Source: DATARH01 sp963789255
GTDB taxonomy: Bacteria > Pseudomonadota > Alphaproteobacteria > ATCC43930 > CGMCC-115725
DNA: 64,000 bases
Assembly: GCA_963789255.1 (NCBI GenBank)
Contig: CAWBJW010000001.1
Coordinates: 1,116,001 to 1,180,000, forward strand
Reading direction: 5' to 3'
Shown: positions 46,790 through 54,624 of the stretch, piece after piece
How positions within the stretch are numbered: the first letter of the stretch is position 1
Layout: each line of letters starts with the position of its first letter
The notes under the pieces: generated by a model
What the model saw: the letters and a program-made list of their open reading frames with translations, nothing else
Told to the model about the DNA's origin: nothing
Databases searched by the model: none
Made by a program: the position numbers and the translations under genes

Positions 46790-47083
46790 ATGGCTACCAT
46801 CGGAACTTTCACCAAGCAGGACGGGTCTTTCGTGGGCTCGCTCACGACCCTCACCGTCAAGTCCAAGGTCACGATCTCCCCGATCGACAAGACCAGCGAG
46901 AAAGCCCCGGACTTCCGGGTCTACGGGGGGAGTGCTGAAATAGGAGCGGCTTGGTCAGCGACCAGCAAGGAAGGCAAAGCGTACCTCTCGGTCAAGCTGG
47001 ACGATCCCAGCTTCATGAAGCCGATCCTCGCCCGCCTGGTCGAGATGGATAAGGGTCACGCCCTGGTCTGGACCCGCCAATAA
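46790..47083 (+). CDS. DUF736 family protein (second copy)
   Basis: 97 residues with ATIGTFTKQDGSFVGSLTTL, the central AEIGAAWSATSKEGKAYLSV and the terminal ALVWTR. It is clearly homologous to the copy at 39644 but well diverged, so the two are not a recent duplication. The ribosome site AAAGGAGAACCAAC is strong. The leader in front is type C, while the first copy has type B. A perfect hairpin follows the stop. Confidence 0.92.
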   Translation: MATIGTFTKQDGSFVGSLTTLTVKSKVTISPIDKTSEKAPDFRVYGGSAEIGAAWSATSKEGKAYLSVKLDDPSFMKPILARLVEMDKGHALVWTRQ

Positions 47084-47092
47084 CGGGCCGAC

Positions 47093-47120
47093 GCGGCCTC
47101 GGTCTTCAAGCCGAGGCCGC
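47093..47120 (+). terminator. Perfect 10-bp hairpin after the second DUF736 gene
   Basis: GCGGCCTCGG (47093-47102) and CCGAGGCCGC (47111-47120) around an 8-base loop, followed by TTCCCGTTTC. It lies 9 bp after the stop and 30 bp before the next start, like the hairpin at 5267-5300. Confidence 0.6.
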
Positions 47121-47150
47121 TTCCCGTTTCGCCAAGAAAGGAAAACGACA

Positions 47151-47507
47151 ATGACAACGCAATTCCGCTGCCTCGACACCGGCACGCCGCTCACCGTCGC
47201 GCGCCACAAATTCCGGCGCGTCGAACGGATCGACGAATACCCTGACAGTTCCTGGCTCAACGACGATGCTGGTCGCGAGCGCCTCGACGCCTTCCGCGAA
47301 GGGTGCTGGCACCTGATTGGGATTCAGGCGTCCGTGAACGTGCTCATCCCGCTCGGCGGCCACTTCGTCACGCAGACCGTAACCAGCCCTGGCCTGTTCG
47401 GGATCGAGAGCAACTCGGACGAGGACTACCTCGACCAGGTCTTCGCCGAAGAATGCGCCAACCTCGCCGCGATGCTGAGCGCCATCGGCGTCACCGTAAC
47501 GGAATGA
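47151..47507 (+). CDS. Hypothetical mobile-element protein, 118 aa
   Basis: 118 residues starting after GAAAGGAAAACGACA. It is acidic, with DTGTPLTVARHKFRRVERID near the start and GGHFVTQTVTSPGLFGIES in the middle. I cannot name a family, but the position directly behind DUF736 and the good start support a real gene. No signal peptide or membrane segment. Confidence 0.7.
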   Translation: MTTQFRCLDTGTPLTVARHKFRRVERIDEYPDSSWLNDDAGRERLDAFREGCWHLIGIQASVNVLIPLGGHFVTQTVTSPGLFGIESNSDEDYLDQVFAEECANLAAMLSAIGVTVTE

Positions 47508-47671
47508 CACCAGTGCGCCGTCCGGGATGCCCCCATCGTGATCTTGCCGCCTTTGCCCTCGACCAAGGCTCTGGTGTCCGCCGACCCGACCTTGGTCTTT
47601 GCCCGCACCAGCCCACGGTTTCTTTCGCGGTTCGACCGCCCGACGCGATTTCAGCCTCGACTGACGCTAAT

Positions 47672-47827
47672 CCTAAAACGGACCTCAGCGTCGCCAGGGC
47701 AGGGGCTTTGCCCTCGCTGCGGTATCCCCGGCTTTCGGTCGCCGCGCTCCCTGCCAAGCCGGGTGATGCCCCTCCGCAGCTCGCCCTTCTGCCGCCGAGG
47801 CGCCCCGTTTTTACGGATCGCTGTCGA
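47672..47827 (+). repeat. Type C structured leader before the DUF4326 gene
   Basis: Second copy of the block at 46595-46749. CCCGGCTT (47727-47734) with AAGCCGGG (47756-47763) is kept. GGCAGGG (47698-47704) with CCCTGCC (47749-47755) is possible but its 5' arm is shifted by a few bases. The small inner hairpin changes from AGGG/CCCT to GGGGC/GCCCT and still pairs. It ends 40 bp before the DUF4326 start. Confidence 0.65.
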
Positions 47828-47867
47828 GGCCGCATCGGGCGGCCTCCGGAGCAGAAAGCAATCGCAA

Positions 47868-48146
47868 ATGTGCGTCGTTCTCAATGTCAAGAAGGTCGGC
47901 AAGCGTCCAGCAGCCGATCGCGTCTATGTCGGCAGGCCGACCAAATGGGGCAACCCGTTCGTCATCGGTCGCGACGGAACGCGCGATGACGTAATCGCCA
48001 AATACCGCGCCTGGATCGCCCGCCAACCGGCGCTGTTGGCCGCGCTGCACGAGCTGCGGGGCAAGAATCTCGTCTGCTGGTGCGCGCCCGAGCGCTGTCA
48101 CGCGGAAGTGTTGATCGAGCTTGCGAACCGCGATGGTGACGGTTGA
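47868..48146 (+). CDS. DUF4326 family protein
   Basis: 92 residues. The family marks are YVGRPTKWGNPF in the first third and CWCAPERCHAEVL near the end, with Cys and His that may bind a metal. DUF4326 proteins are small and occur in phages, plasmids and ICEs; the function is unknown. The start at 47868 follows a weak AAAGCAATC site behind the type C leader. Confidence 0.85.
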   Translation: MCVVLNVKKVGKRPAADRVYVGRPTKWGNPFVIGRDGTRDDVIAKYRAWIARQPALLAALHELRGKNLVCWCAPERCHAEVLIELANRDGDG

Positions 48147-48276
48147 CCGGATCGAGACGCGACGCGCTACTGCCCGATACGGCGGGCACTGCCGCCGTGG
48201 CGGCGCCGGCGGAAGCCGGGCCGCTGCGGCTCGTACCCGTCGCGAAGCCAGGATTGCCGCCACAGCGCCCCCGGCC

Positions 48277-48459
48277 TCACCGCGGAGTGAGGAGTGGTCG
48301 CGCCAGCGCCCTGCGGATGTTTTGCAGGTTGGCGAGAGCGATGGGGCGTCCCGGGTCACCGTCCGGCAGTGCCGCGAGGGCGTTGACGATCTCCTGATAA
48401 AGCCCGAACAGCTCGGTGCGCGTCAGGCGAAACAGCTCGATTAAAGTCCATGCCCGCAT
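48277..48459 (-). CDS. Small hypothetical helical protein, 60 aa
   Basis: 60 residues from the Met at 48459, chosen because GGGAGGAAATC precedes it. The sequence is almost wholly helical (RAWTLIELFRLTRTELFGLY, then QEIVNALAAL). I have no family name. Proteins of this kind occur as unnamed small genes on alphaproteobacterial elements. It converges with the DUF4326 gene. Confidence 0.6.
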   Translation of the reverse strand: MRAWTLIELFRLTRTELFGLYQEIVNALAALPDGDPGRPIALANLQNIRRALARPLLTPR

Positions 48460-48561
48460 GATTTCCTCCCTTGTTTCCGACCGCGCCATCGCGGCCTTCA
48501 TGCGGAGGCCCTGCGCCGAAGGAGGCGAGACGCATCGCTTGGGACCGAAACGCAGAGGAGG

Positions 48562-48595
48562 AGTGCCGCTTGCGGCACTTGCGGCGCATGCGCCG
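48562..48595. repeat. Two adjacent perfect palindromes
   Basis: AGTGCCGC-TT-GCGGCACT (48562-48579), followed after two bases by CGGCGCATGCGCCG (48582-48595). They could be a terminator, a protein-binding site or a recombination site. The rest of 48502-48949 contains no gene I can support. Confidence 0.4.
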
Positions 48596-48949
48596 AGGAA
48601 GGTGCTTTCTGGCCGCAGGAAGGACGGGATGGGGGGCGGAAACCCCGTGGGAGGAGATGCGGGTTAGAGACGAATTGGGCTGTTCAGACGGTTCACGTGG
48701 GCGCGTCCTGTTCGGACCGGGCTGTAGGCGTAATGCCTCTCGCGGGACCTCGTTTAACCCTCATGCATTCCGGCGACGTCGCTCGGCTATTCCGAGATCA
48801 TGTCGTTCGCTGTTCCGACATGATGTCGCCCGCTTGGGCGTCCTGTTGGTTGTTGGCTTTTGGCGAGAAGCCTTTGTTTAAATACTCCGGGGTCGCGGGG
48901 CTGGGCTTGCGGCGGATCGACGCACTCATTCAATGCTGTCCGCGTCGTT

Positions 48950-49690
48950 TCAGCCGCCGGGGGACAGTCCGACCGCCCGGCTGAGAGCGCTGTGCATGGC
49001 GAGCCGGCCGGCCACCGTGAGAGGTTGTTCGGTCTTCCGCGAAACGACCTCGCCGTCAGGCAGGATCAGGAACGGCAACAATCCCACGCGTAGCTTGCCA
49101 TTCCCAAGCGATTTTCCTCTCGCCTGCGCGGCGGCAATTGCCGCCGCGCAGGACCGTCCTGCCCCATCCGAAGCCGCAGTCTGACGGACCCCAACCCACG
49201 CCTCCCCTGACCGCCCGGTAACGAGCCGAACGTAGCGCCGCGTTTGCGCCGGCAGAATGTCGGAACCTTGCAGCCAGTTGCCGAATCGGCCGGGACCCGC
49301 ATTGTATGCAGCGGCGGCCAGGCCGAGATTGCCGAAGCGTCGATGCAAATCGACCAGCAGCCTGGCAGCGTGGGTGATTGACGCAGCCGGATCCCAAGGA
49401 TCGCGCAGCCCCTGCTCTGCCGCCGTTTCCGGCATGAACTGGGCGATCCCCTCCGCGCCGGCCGGGCTCGTTGCCGCATTGCTGAACCGACTTTCCGTCC
49501 ACAATAGGCGGCTGAGGTATCCGACCGGAAGCCCGTTCGCGGCGGCCGTGTATTCGATCATGTCGCAGATCGAGGAGTTGACCAACTCCAGGCATCGGCT
49601 CGGCGGTCTCGCAAGAATGAGCCGCGACGAAATGCGTCTTGCCGGGCATCCCGATGAGTTGCCTGAGATCGATGTCTGCGCTGGTATCAA
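48950..49690 (-). CDS. Lytic transglycosylase (SLT domain)
   Basis: Up to 246 residues; the true start is unclear and may lie well inside the frame. The catalytic Glu is in LLWTESRFSNAATSPAGAEG, followed by GIAQFMPETAAEQGL and NLGLAAAAYNAGPGRF, the three blocks of a family 1 SLT domain. It cuts peptidoglycan between MurNAc and GlcNAc. Such genes on ICEs open the cell wall for the conjugation apparatus. A signal peptide is not obvious with any visible start, so the N-terminus may be damaged. The C-terminal 70 residues are element-specific. Confidence 0.78.
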   Translation of the reverse strand: MIPAQTSISGNSSGCPARRISSRLILARPPSRCLELVNSSICDMIEYTAAANGLPVGYLSRLLWTESRFSNAATSPAGAEGIAQFMPETAAEQGLRDPWDPAASITHAARLLVDLHRRFGNLGLAAAAYNAGPGRFGNWLQGSDILPAQTRRYVRLVTGRSGEAWVGVRQTAASDGAGRSCAAAIAAAQARGKSLGNGKLRVGLLPFLILPDGEVVSRKTEQPLTVAGRLAMHSALSRAVGLSPGG

Positions 49691-49821
49691 GTAATACCGC
49701 AGTCGTGCCGCGCTGTGTCGCGGGCGACAGCACTGCTGTGGAGGTGCTGCCCGGCGCGGTCACGGTCATCCCGCGTGGATCCAGCGGCCGAATCAGCGTT
49801 TATCTCGGCATGAAATTCGAT

Positions 49822-49854
49822 AAGGGGATGGCCGAGCTACTCGACCATCCCCTT
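49822..49854. terminator. Hairpin, 10-bp stem with extension
   Basis: AAGGGGATGG (49822-49831) pairs with CCATCCCCTT (49845-49854); after one mismatch CGAG and CTCG extend the stem around a 3-base loop. It lies upstream of the transglycosylase on that gene's strand. No neighbouring gene ends here, so its role is unclear. Confidence 0.45.
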
Positions 49855-50297
49855 CGATAATTCGCGCCGCCTTATATTGCTGCCCGCAGGCGGCGCATTC
49901 GTAAACCCGCTGTCGAGCCGCCAGTTTAACCCGCCCTGCTTTAATTTCCCTTGTCCCGGATTGGCAGCGCCGCAGCGAGATGCTCGAACGGCCGGTGGGT
50001 GACCTGTTCCCAACAATCTATGGCCTTCTTCCCGATCTGGTGGACGATCTGGGCCCATTGATCACGGTAAAGAGGAGTGAGGAGGCCCTCGTGTGGCGAA
50101 CATTCAGCGCCCAGTCACCCAATACGGTTGGCGACTAGGGAGGGATAAGCCTTTCCTCAAGATTGACGGTCTATTTAAGGTCAATCGACGTGGTTTCCCA
50201 CGCCGACCAGCTCCCAAAACGCTGCCCGGCGATTAGCCACGCCACCCTCGTTCTCGCCCTTGGTGCGGGCCCGGTACGCCGAATTTAAGTACCATAT

Positions 50298-50433
50298 ATT
50301 TCGACTAAACATCGAAATTTATGGTGATTTTCGACCAGAATCAATGGATTTCGACACTTGGATGATGTAGAGTGGATTTCGACATCTACCATTTAAAGAT
50401 GGTAATTTTCGTCTGACGCAAAGGTTTTTCGAC
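50298..50433 (+). promoter_or_regulatory. Array of TTTCGAC motifs upstream of the Fic gene
   Basis: In an AT-rich 140-bp stretch the motif (A)TTTCGAC occurs at 50298, 50328, 50348, 50376 and 50426, with a near match (TTTTCGTC) at about 50406 and an inverted partial copy at 50311. Steps are about 20 or 28-30 bp. TACCAT-TTAAAG-ATGGTA (50387-50404) forms a palindrome among them. The last motif ends 3 bases before the Fic start. It could be an operator array or iterons. The region 49861-50290 before it has no convincing gene. Confidence 0.55.
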
Positions 50434-50435
50434 AC

Positions 50436-52013
50436 ATGCGCCTTACATCGACCCCCATCGCCATCTTCCAGGAAAACTCCGTCCCTGACGGCTCCATGCT
50501 GGCAGGCTGGGCAGCGCTCGTGCACGCGCTCGCCATCCAGGCCCCGGTGCGACGGCCGAGCTGCGTCTCCGAAAAACATGTGCGCGGGAGCCGCCGCCGG
50601 GAAGGGCCTTGGATCATCTTCGACCGGCGATATCGGCCCGGCGACACTTTCGCTGACCATCTGGCCTTCGCGCTTCGCCACGAGCCGATCGACCTTTTGA
50701 TCCTGAAACGCGTCTTCGAGGCGGTGTCTCCGGCCGAGATCGAGGCTCTGGTCCGGGCTGCACCCACCGGCATTACGGCGCGCCGCGCCTGGTATCTCTA
50801 CGAAACCCTGATCGCCCGCACCCTCGACATCGAGAACGCACCCAGGGCCGAAGCGATCGATCTGCTCGACCCTAAAGCGTATTTCACAGGGAAGCCGCGC
50901 CTATCCAGCCGGCATCGTGTTCGCGATAACCTGCTCGGCAACGGCCGGTTCTGTCCCGTCATTCGCCGCACCCAGGCGCTGACGGATTTCATCCGACTTG
51001 ATCTCGCTGCCAAGGCCCGCGAAACCGTCGGCCGGACCGGCGCACATCTGATCGCTCGGGCGGCCAGCTTCATGTTGCTCGCCGATAGCCGGGCGAGTTT
51101 CGAGATCGAAGGCGAACGGCCGCCGCGCAACCGCCTGGAGCGATGGGCCCGCGCCGCCATGCAAGCCGGCGGGACCCAACTCACGCTCGCTGAGATCGTC
51201 CGGCTCCACGGCGTACTCATCGAGGACACGCGCTTTGTGCGCGCCGGACTGCGTCCCGACGGCGTGTTCCTGGGAGAACGGGATCAGAACGGCGACCCGC
51301 TGCCGGAATTCATCGGCGCGCGACCGACCGATCTCGCCGATCTGATGGCCGGATTGCTGGAGGCGAACAACCGCATCCGCGACGATGGGCTCGACCCGGT
51401 GCTGCAGGCGGCGGCAACCGCCTTTGGCTTCGTCTATGCGCACCCGTTCCGAGACGGGAACGGGCGCGTGCATCGGTGCCTGATCCATGGCGTCCTGGCC
51501 GAGCGCAAGTTCACGCCGCCCGGAATGGTCTTCCCGGTCTCTTCCGTCATGCTCGACCGCATCGACGATTACCGCGCAACCTTGCAAAGCCACTCCGGAC
51601 CGCTGATGAACTTCATCGAGTGGCAGCCCACGCCTAACCACAACGTCGAAATCCTCAACGAGACCGCCGACCTCTACCGCTATTTCGATTGCACGGAGCC
51701 GGCAGAGTTTCTCTATGCCTGCGTGGCGCGGACGGTCGAGCACGACTTTCCCCACCAGATCGACTACCTGCGCCGGCACGATGAAGCGATCCGTCGCATC
51801 ATGGACACGGTCGAGATGCCCGACTGGGTTGCCGAAAATCTCGTGATGTTCGTCCGCCAGAACGAAGGAACCCTGTCGAAAAAGCGCCGCAATGATGAGT
51901 ACAAAAAATTGACCAACGACGAGGTTGTCTTGCTCGAAGGTATTGTCCGCAACGCCTTCGAGGACTTCGACGAGGATTCCCCTCGGGCTGCCGACCCACC
52001 GGTAGGGGGATGA
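50436..52013 (+). CDS. Fic family protein (predicted AMPylator)
   Basis: 525 residues. The Fic active-site motif HPFRDGNGRVHR (336-347) is complete. An inhibitory helix motif S-x-x-x-E-G (SFEIEG, 221-226) lies N-terminal to it, so this is a class II Fic protein that blocks its own ATP site until the helix moves. The N-terminal 200 residues are an extra helical domain, and the C-terminal 130 residues follow the Fic core. It would transfer AMP (or another nucleotide part) from its cofactor onto target hydroxyls. No separate antitoxin is adjacent. The start codon follows the TTTCGAC array directly. Confidence 0.88.
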   Translation: MRLTSTPIAIFQENSVPDGSMLAGWAALVHALAIQAPVRRPSCVSEKHVRGSRRREGPWIIFDRRYRPGDTFADHLAFALRHEPIDLLILKRVFEAVSPAEIEALVRAAPTGITARRAWYLYETLIARTLDIENAPRAEAIDLLDPKAYFTGKPRLSSRHRVRDNLLGNGRFCPVIRRTQALTDFIRLDLAAKARETVGRTGAHLIARAASFMLLADSRASFEIEGERPPRNRLERWARAAMQAGGTQLTLAEIVRLHGVLIEDTRFVRAGLRPDGVFLGERDQNGDPLPEFIGARPTDLADLMAGLLEANNRIRDDGLDPVLQAAATAFGFVYAHPFRDGNGRVHRCLIHGVLAERKFTPPGMVFPVSSVMLDRIDDYRATLQSHSGPLMNFIEWQPTPNHNVEILNETADLYRYFDCTEPAEFLYACVARTVEHDFPHQIDYLRRHDEAIRRIMDTVEMPDWVAENLVMFVRQNEGTLSKKRRNDEYKKLTNDEVVLLEGIVRNAFEDFDEDSPRAADPPVGG

Positions 52014-52347
52014 CATCGGCTTGAGACGGGCGCCTTGCGCAAACGCAAGCGCTCCGGCTGGTCCGACGAATTCGCCCGCACCGTCATCGGTCAAATGCGA
52101 TAGCTCTGGCAGGAGGTCAGCGGGAGGTCCAGGGGAGTCGCATTTGACTGATCGCGGCCGGACGGGTTCTCTGGACGGCGAAGCTGCCTGGGTTTTCGGT
52201 GGTTTTGAACGCCATTGTTGCTGCGCGGCTGGCGCGGGATTTTGTTGTCTTAAAAAAATGCAACACCTGACTGAAATCTTTGTAATCTGTCACACTCCGA
52301 AATACCCAATGGGACTCAAAACCGTACCCCCCATTTCTGCCGAGCAA

Positions 52348-53220
52348 TCACACATGCTCGGTTAACGATAGGCCGTGCCGCTCCAGTCCCTCGATTGTCT
52401 TCGCCCACGGGGAGCCCGGGATGCGCGTCACCAAGTCACGGAAGACGATGACAAAGGCCCGCCGGATGGCGTCGTCGGTCCATTTATCGGCTTCGTCCGC
52501 GGAGAGCAGCGGACGGATGTCGCTGAGGAATCGCGGTGCTGTCAGTTTTGCCAACATCCGCTGTTCCGCATTGGCGCGGCTGACCGCCATGCCTCCTCTC
52601 CCGAGATAGAAGCCGAAGCCCCCGACGACCCGTTCCCTATTCAGATCCGGAAACACGGCAAGCGCATGCGCCAGATCGAGAAGGTCGCGCCCTTTGTCAC
52701 GTTGCAGCAGGGCACGCAGCTTGGTCGCCAGCAGTTCCTCGCGCGAATATGTTGCGATCTCCGCGCTGCCTGTAAACCATGGGTTCTCGATCACGAGCGG
52801 GACCGTTCGCGGCGGATCGAACGCCTCGATCTCCCGCGTGTTGATCTCGATCTTGAGGCGTATCGCCGCCGACCCATCCTCCGCCTCAGTGCGGAAGCGC
52901 AGCTTGGGCGCGACCTGGCTTTGATCAAAGGCAGCCGGCCCAAGCCAAGGTTCGAGTGCGGCCCGGATGCGGCCGAGAACAGGACCGATCGGCCCAGCCT
53001 CGGTGCGGACCAAATCTATGTCCTCCGAATAACGCAGCGGCGCCGGAAACAGCAGCTTGTTGAGCGCAGTGCCACCGCGGAACCGCAATTCCGACCTGAG
53101 TACCGGATCGCTGAACAGGTCGATGAGCGCGCGGCTGATGATGAGGTCCTGCTCAACCTGCCGCATCTCGCCCCAGGGTGCGTTGGCGCTCCACGCGACG
53201 ATGTTCATCATCGGGATCAT
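52348..53220 (-). CDS. abiEii: AbiEii-type nucleotidyltransferase toxin
   Basis: 290 residues. The nucleotidyltransferase core has RFRGGTALNKLLFPAPLRYS followed by EDIDLV, giving the GG/S and DxD parts of the active site, and later YSREELLATKLRALLQRDKGR with the conserved Lys and Asp. Its start overlaps the AbiEi stop by 4 bases, which couples the pair. AbiEii toxins block growth by acting on tRNA and serve in phage abortive infection and plasmid maintenance. Position next to the att site suggests it stabilises the island. Confidence 0.87.
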   Translation of the reverse strand: MIPMMNIVAWSANAPWGEMRQVEQDLIISRALIDLFSDPVLRSELRFRGGTALNKLLFPAPLRYSEDIDLVRTEAGPIGPVLGRIRAALEPWLGPAAFDQSQVAPKLRFRTEAEDGSAAIRLKIEINTREIEAFDPPRTVPLVIENPWFTGSAEIATYSREELLATKLRALLQRDKGRDLLDLAHALAVFPDLNRERVVGGFGFYLGRGGMAVSRANAEQRMLAKLTAPRFLSDIRPLLSADEADKWTDDAIRRAFVIVFRDLVTRIPGSPWAKTIEGLERHGLSLTEHV

Positions 53221-54041
53221 ATGTCGCGCTCCGGGACGCGCCTGACGATGACCCGCCAGCGCTTGTCGCGCTCAATCGCCGGAGAAGCCGTCTCCGGATC
53301 GGCAGCCAACGAAGGATCAAGCTCGATCCATTGCGTGCCTGCTGCCTCAAGAGATTCGTGCAGCTTGTTCGCGTGGTCGATCAGTCCCGCACAGCCCAAA
53401 AGATATCCGAGGCGTTGAACGACGGTCCGCTCGAAGGCGCGCGCGAGGAAGCCGAGCTTCTCGGCATCAAGCTTTGGGCCAAGCTCCTCAAGGACGGTCA
53501 CAACGTTGTCAAGCCCGCCGCTTGCCTGCGGATAACGCAGAAGGTCGAGAATCGTCAGCTCCGCCGACGAGATCTTCATCGTCCCCGTATCCGTCTTGCG
53601 CTCTTCGATGCCGGCGGCAATTTGCGTCAGATCTTTCCGATAGTAGAAGGCGATCTTGGTGCGGCCTGCCCGGATCACGGGCATCCGCTTGTTGGTGACG
53701 ACCTGGAATTCCATCACGGCTTGATGCGCGGCGCCGTGCAGTTCGGCTGCTTTCAGAAGGCCGACATAATAAGGGCGGCTCTCGTAGCGCATGAGATCGT
53801 CGATGAAGGAGGCGGGAGGAGGGCTCCCCAAATTCAGATATTGCGGAGGCACCACAACGTAGAAGCCGTGCCGCGGGCTGAAGAGCTGGTGCCGCTTGTG
53901 CAGCTTTTCAGCCGCGTCAAGGAAGGCTCCCTGGCTTATATTGTTGGCTTTCTGGGCCTCTTCCCGCAGGAAGACCAGCCGTCCCGAGGCGAGCAACCCC
54001 GTAACGTAGGAAGCGATATTGCCGTGCTGTCTATGCATCAT
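53217..54041 (-). CDS. abiEi: AbiEi-type antitoxin and repressor
   Basis: 274 residues from 54041; the next Met (54038) is equally possible. The N-terminal winged helix (LREEAQKANNISQGAFLDAA, then KLHKRHQLF) is followed by the AbiEi C-terminal domain (YVGLLKAAELHGAAHQAVME, FQVVTNKRMPVIRAG). In known type IV systems this protein counters the toxin without binding it and represses the operon through its N-terminal domain. Two matching palindromes lie just upstream, as expected for autoregulation. Confidence 0.86.
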   Translation of the reverse strand: MMHRQHGNIASYVTGLLASGRLVFLREEAQKANNISQGAFLDAAEKLHKRHQLFSPRHGFYVVVPPQYLNLGSPPPASFIDDLMRYESRPYYVGLLKAAELHGAAHQAVMEFQVVTNKRMPVIRAGRTKIAFYYRKDLTQIAAGIEERKTDTGTMKISSAELTILDLLRYPQASGGLDNVVTVLEELGPKLDAEKLGFLARAFERTVVQRLGYLLGCAGLIDHANKLHESLEAAGTQWIELDPSLAADPETASPAIERDKRWRVIVRRVPERDI

Positions 54042-54050
54042 GTCTGAATA

Positions 54051-54129
54051 TCCGTTATTTAAGCGGAATTGTCAACATGATATATTATTTTGTGGTTGAT
54101 CGTTATCAAAATTCCGCTATCTAAGCGGA
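54051..54129. promoter_or_regulatory. Paired palindromes upstream of abiEi, candidate operators
   Basis: TCCGTT-ATTTA-AGCGGA (54051-54067) and TCCGCT-ATCTA-AGCGGA (54113-54129) differ at three positions and are 62 bp apart, centre to centre. The AT-rich DNA between them probably holds the promoter of the abiE operon. AbiEi proteins bind two repeats in their own promoter, so these are likely operators. Confidence 0.65.
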
Positions 54130-54138
54130 TTTCTGATC

Positions 54139-54360
54139 ATGAGGTATGGACTTGCGCCAGGATGGGGCCCCCACGTCACGATCTGGCGCGGGCTGAAATG
54201 GGGGGAGCAAAGCGAGATTGCGGTCTCGTTCAAACCCAGCTTCGGTATGGGCTGCACCCATCAGATGCTGTCTCTGACCATGCGCGCTGAATTGACAATC
54301 CAGCAAATCGTCGGCACGCTGTCCAGCGTGCCCATCCTACATTACAGCCCAGATGCCTAG
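54139..54360 (+). CDS. Doubtful small ORF, 73 aa
   Basis: 73 codons between the abiE promoter and the att site. The product has no family resemblance known to me, and no good ribosome site is seen. It reads away from abiEi. I list it only because nothing else occupies 54130-54465; it may be non-coding. Confidence 0.2.
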   Translation: MRYGLAPGWGPHVTIWRGLKWGEQSEIAVSFKPSFGMGCTHQMLSLTMRAELTIQQIVGTLSSVPILHYSPDA

Positions 54361-54468
54361 CGCGTTTTGCGCAAGCGGGCGCGAGGGTTTTTTAGCACAT
54401 AAATTAGCACAGGCGTCTAGAAGATTGCCGTTTAAGTAATATAAATCAATATGTTAAAGATTGATGCA

Positions 54469-54528
54469 GCAGACTTAAAATCTGCTTCCCACCAGGGAGT
54501 GCGGGTTCAACTCCCGCCGTCCGCACCA
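54469..54528 (+). other. 3' half of tRNA-Leu(UAA): attachment-site remnant
   Basis: GCAGA-CTTAAAA-TCTGC (54469-54485) is an anticodon arm with anticodon TAA. A long variable arm follows, then the T arm GCGGG-TTCAACT-CCCGC (54501-54517), the acceptor strand CGTCCGC and ACCA (to 54528). The matching 5' acceptor strand (GCGGACG) and D arm are absent; the DNA before it is AT-rich and unrelated. This is what remains at one end when an element integrates into the 3' part of a tRNA gene. The intact gene should lie at the other end, outside the window. Confidence 0.82.
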
Positions 54529-54624
54529 AGTAGATCGCAAGGAACTCGACCACCCGGGCGCAAGTTTCGACCAACCCGGTCCGTCGTAGCGCGACCAATT
54601 CGCTCCGATCGCCATCGATCTGGA

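Noticed and set aside
49801..49985. Possible zinc-ribbon peptide on the minus strand (YECAACGQQY)
   Set aside because: Only one Cys pair, no start codon in a sensible place and an overlap with the long hairpin at 49822-49854.
50298..50433. CRISPR array
   Set aside because: The repeated unit is only 7-8 bp and spacing is irregular; there are no cas genes.
54469..54528. Complete tRNA-Leu gene
   Set aside because: The 5' acceptor strand and D arm are missing, so only the 3' part is present.
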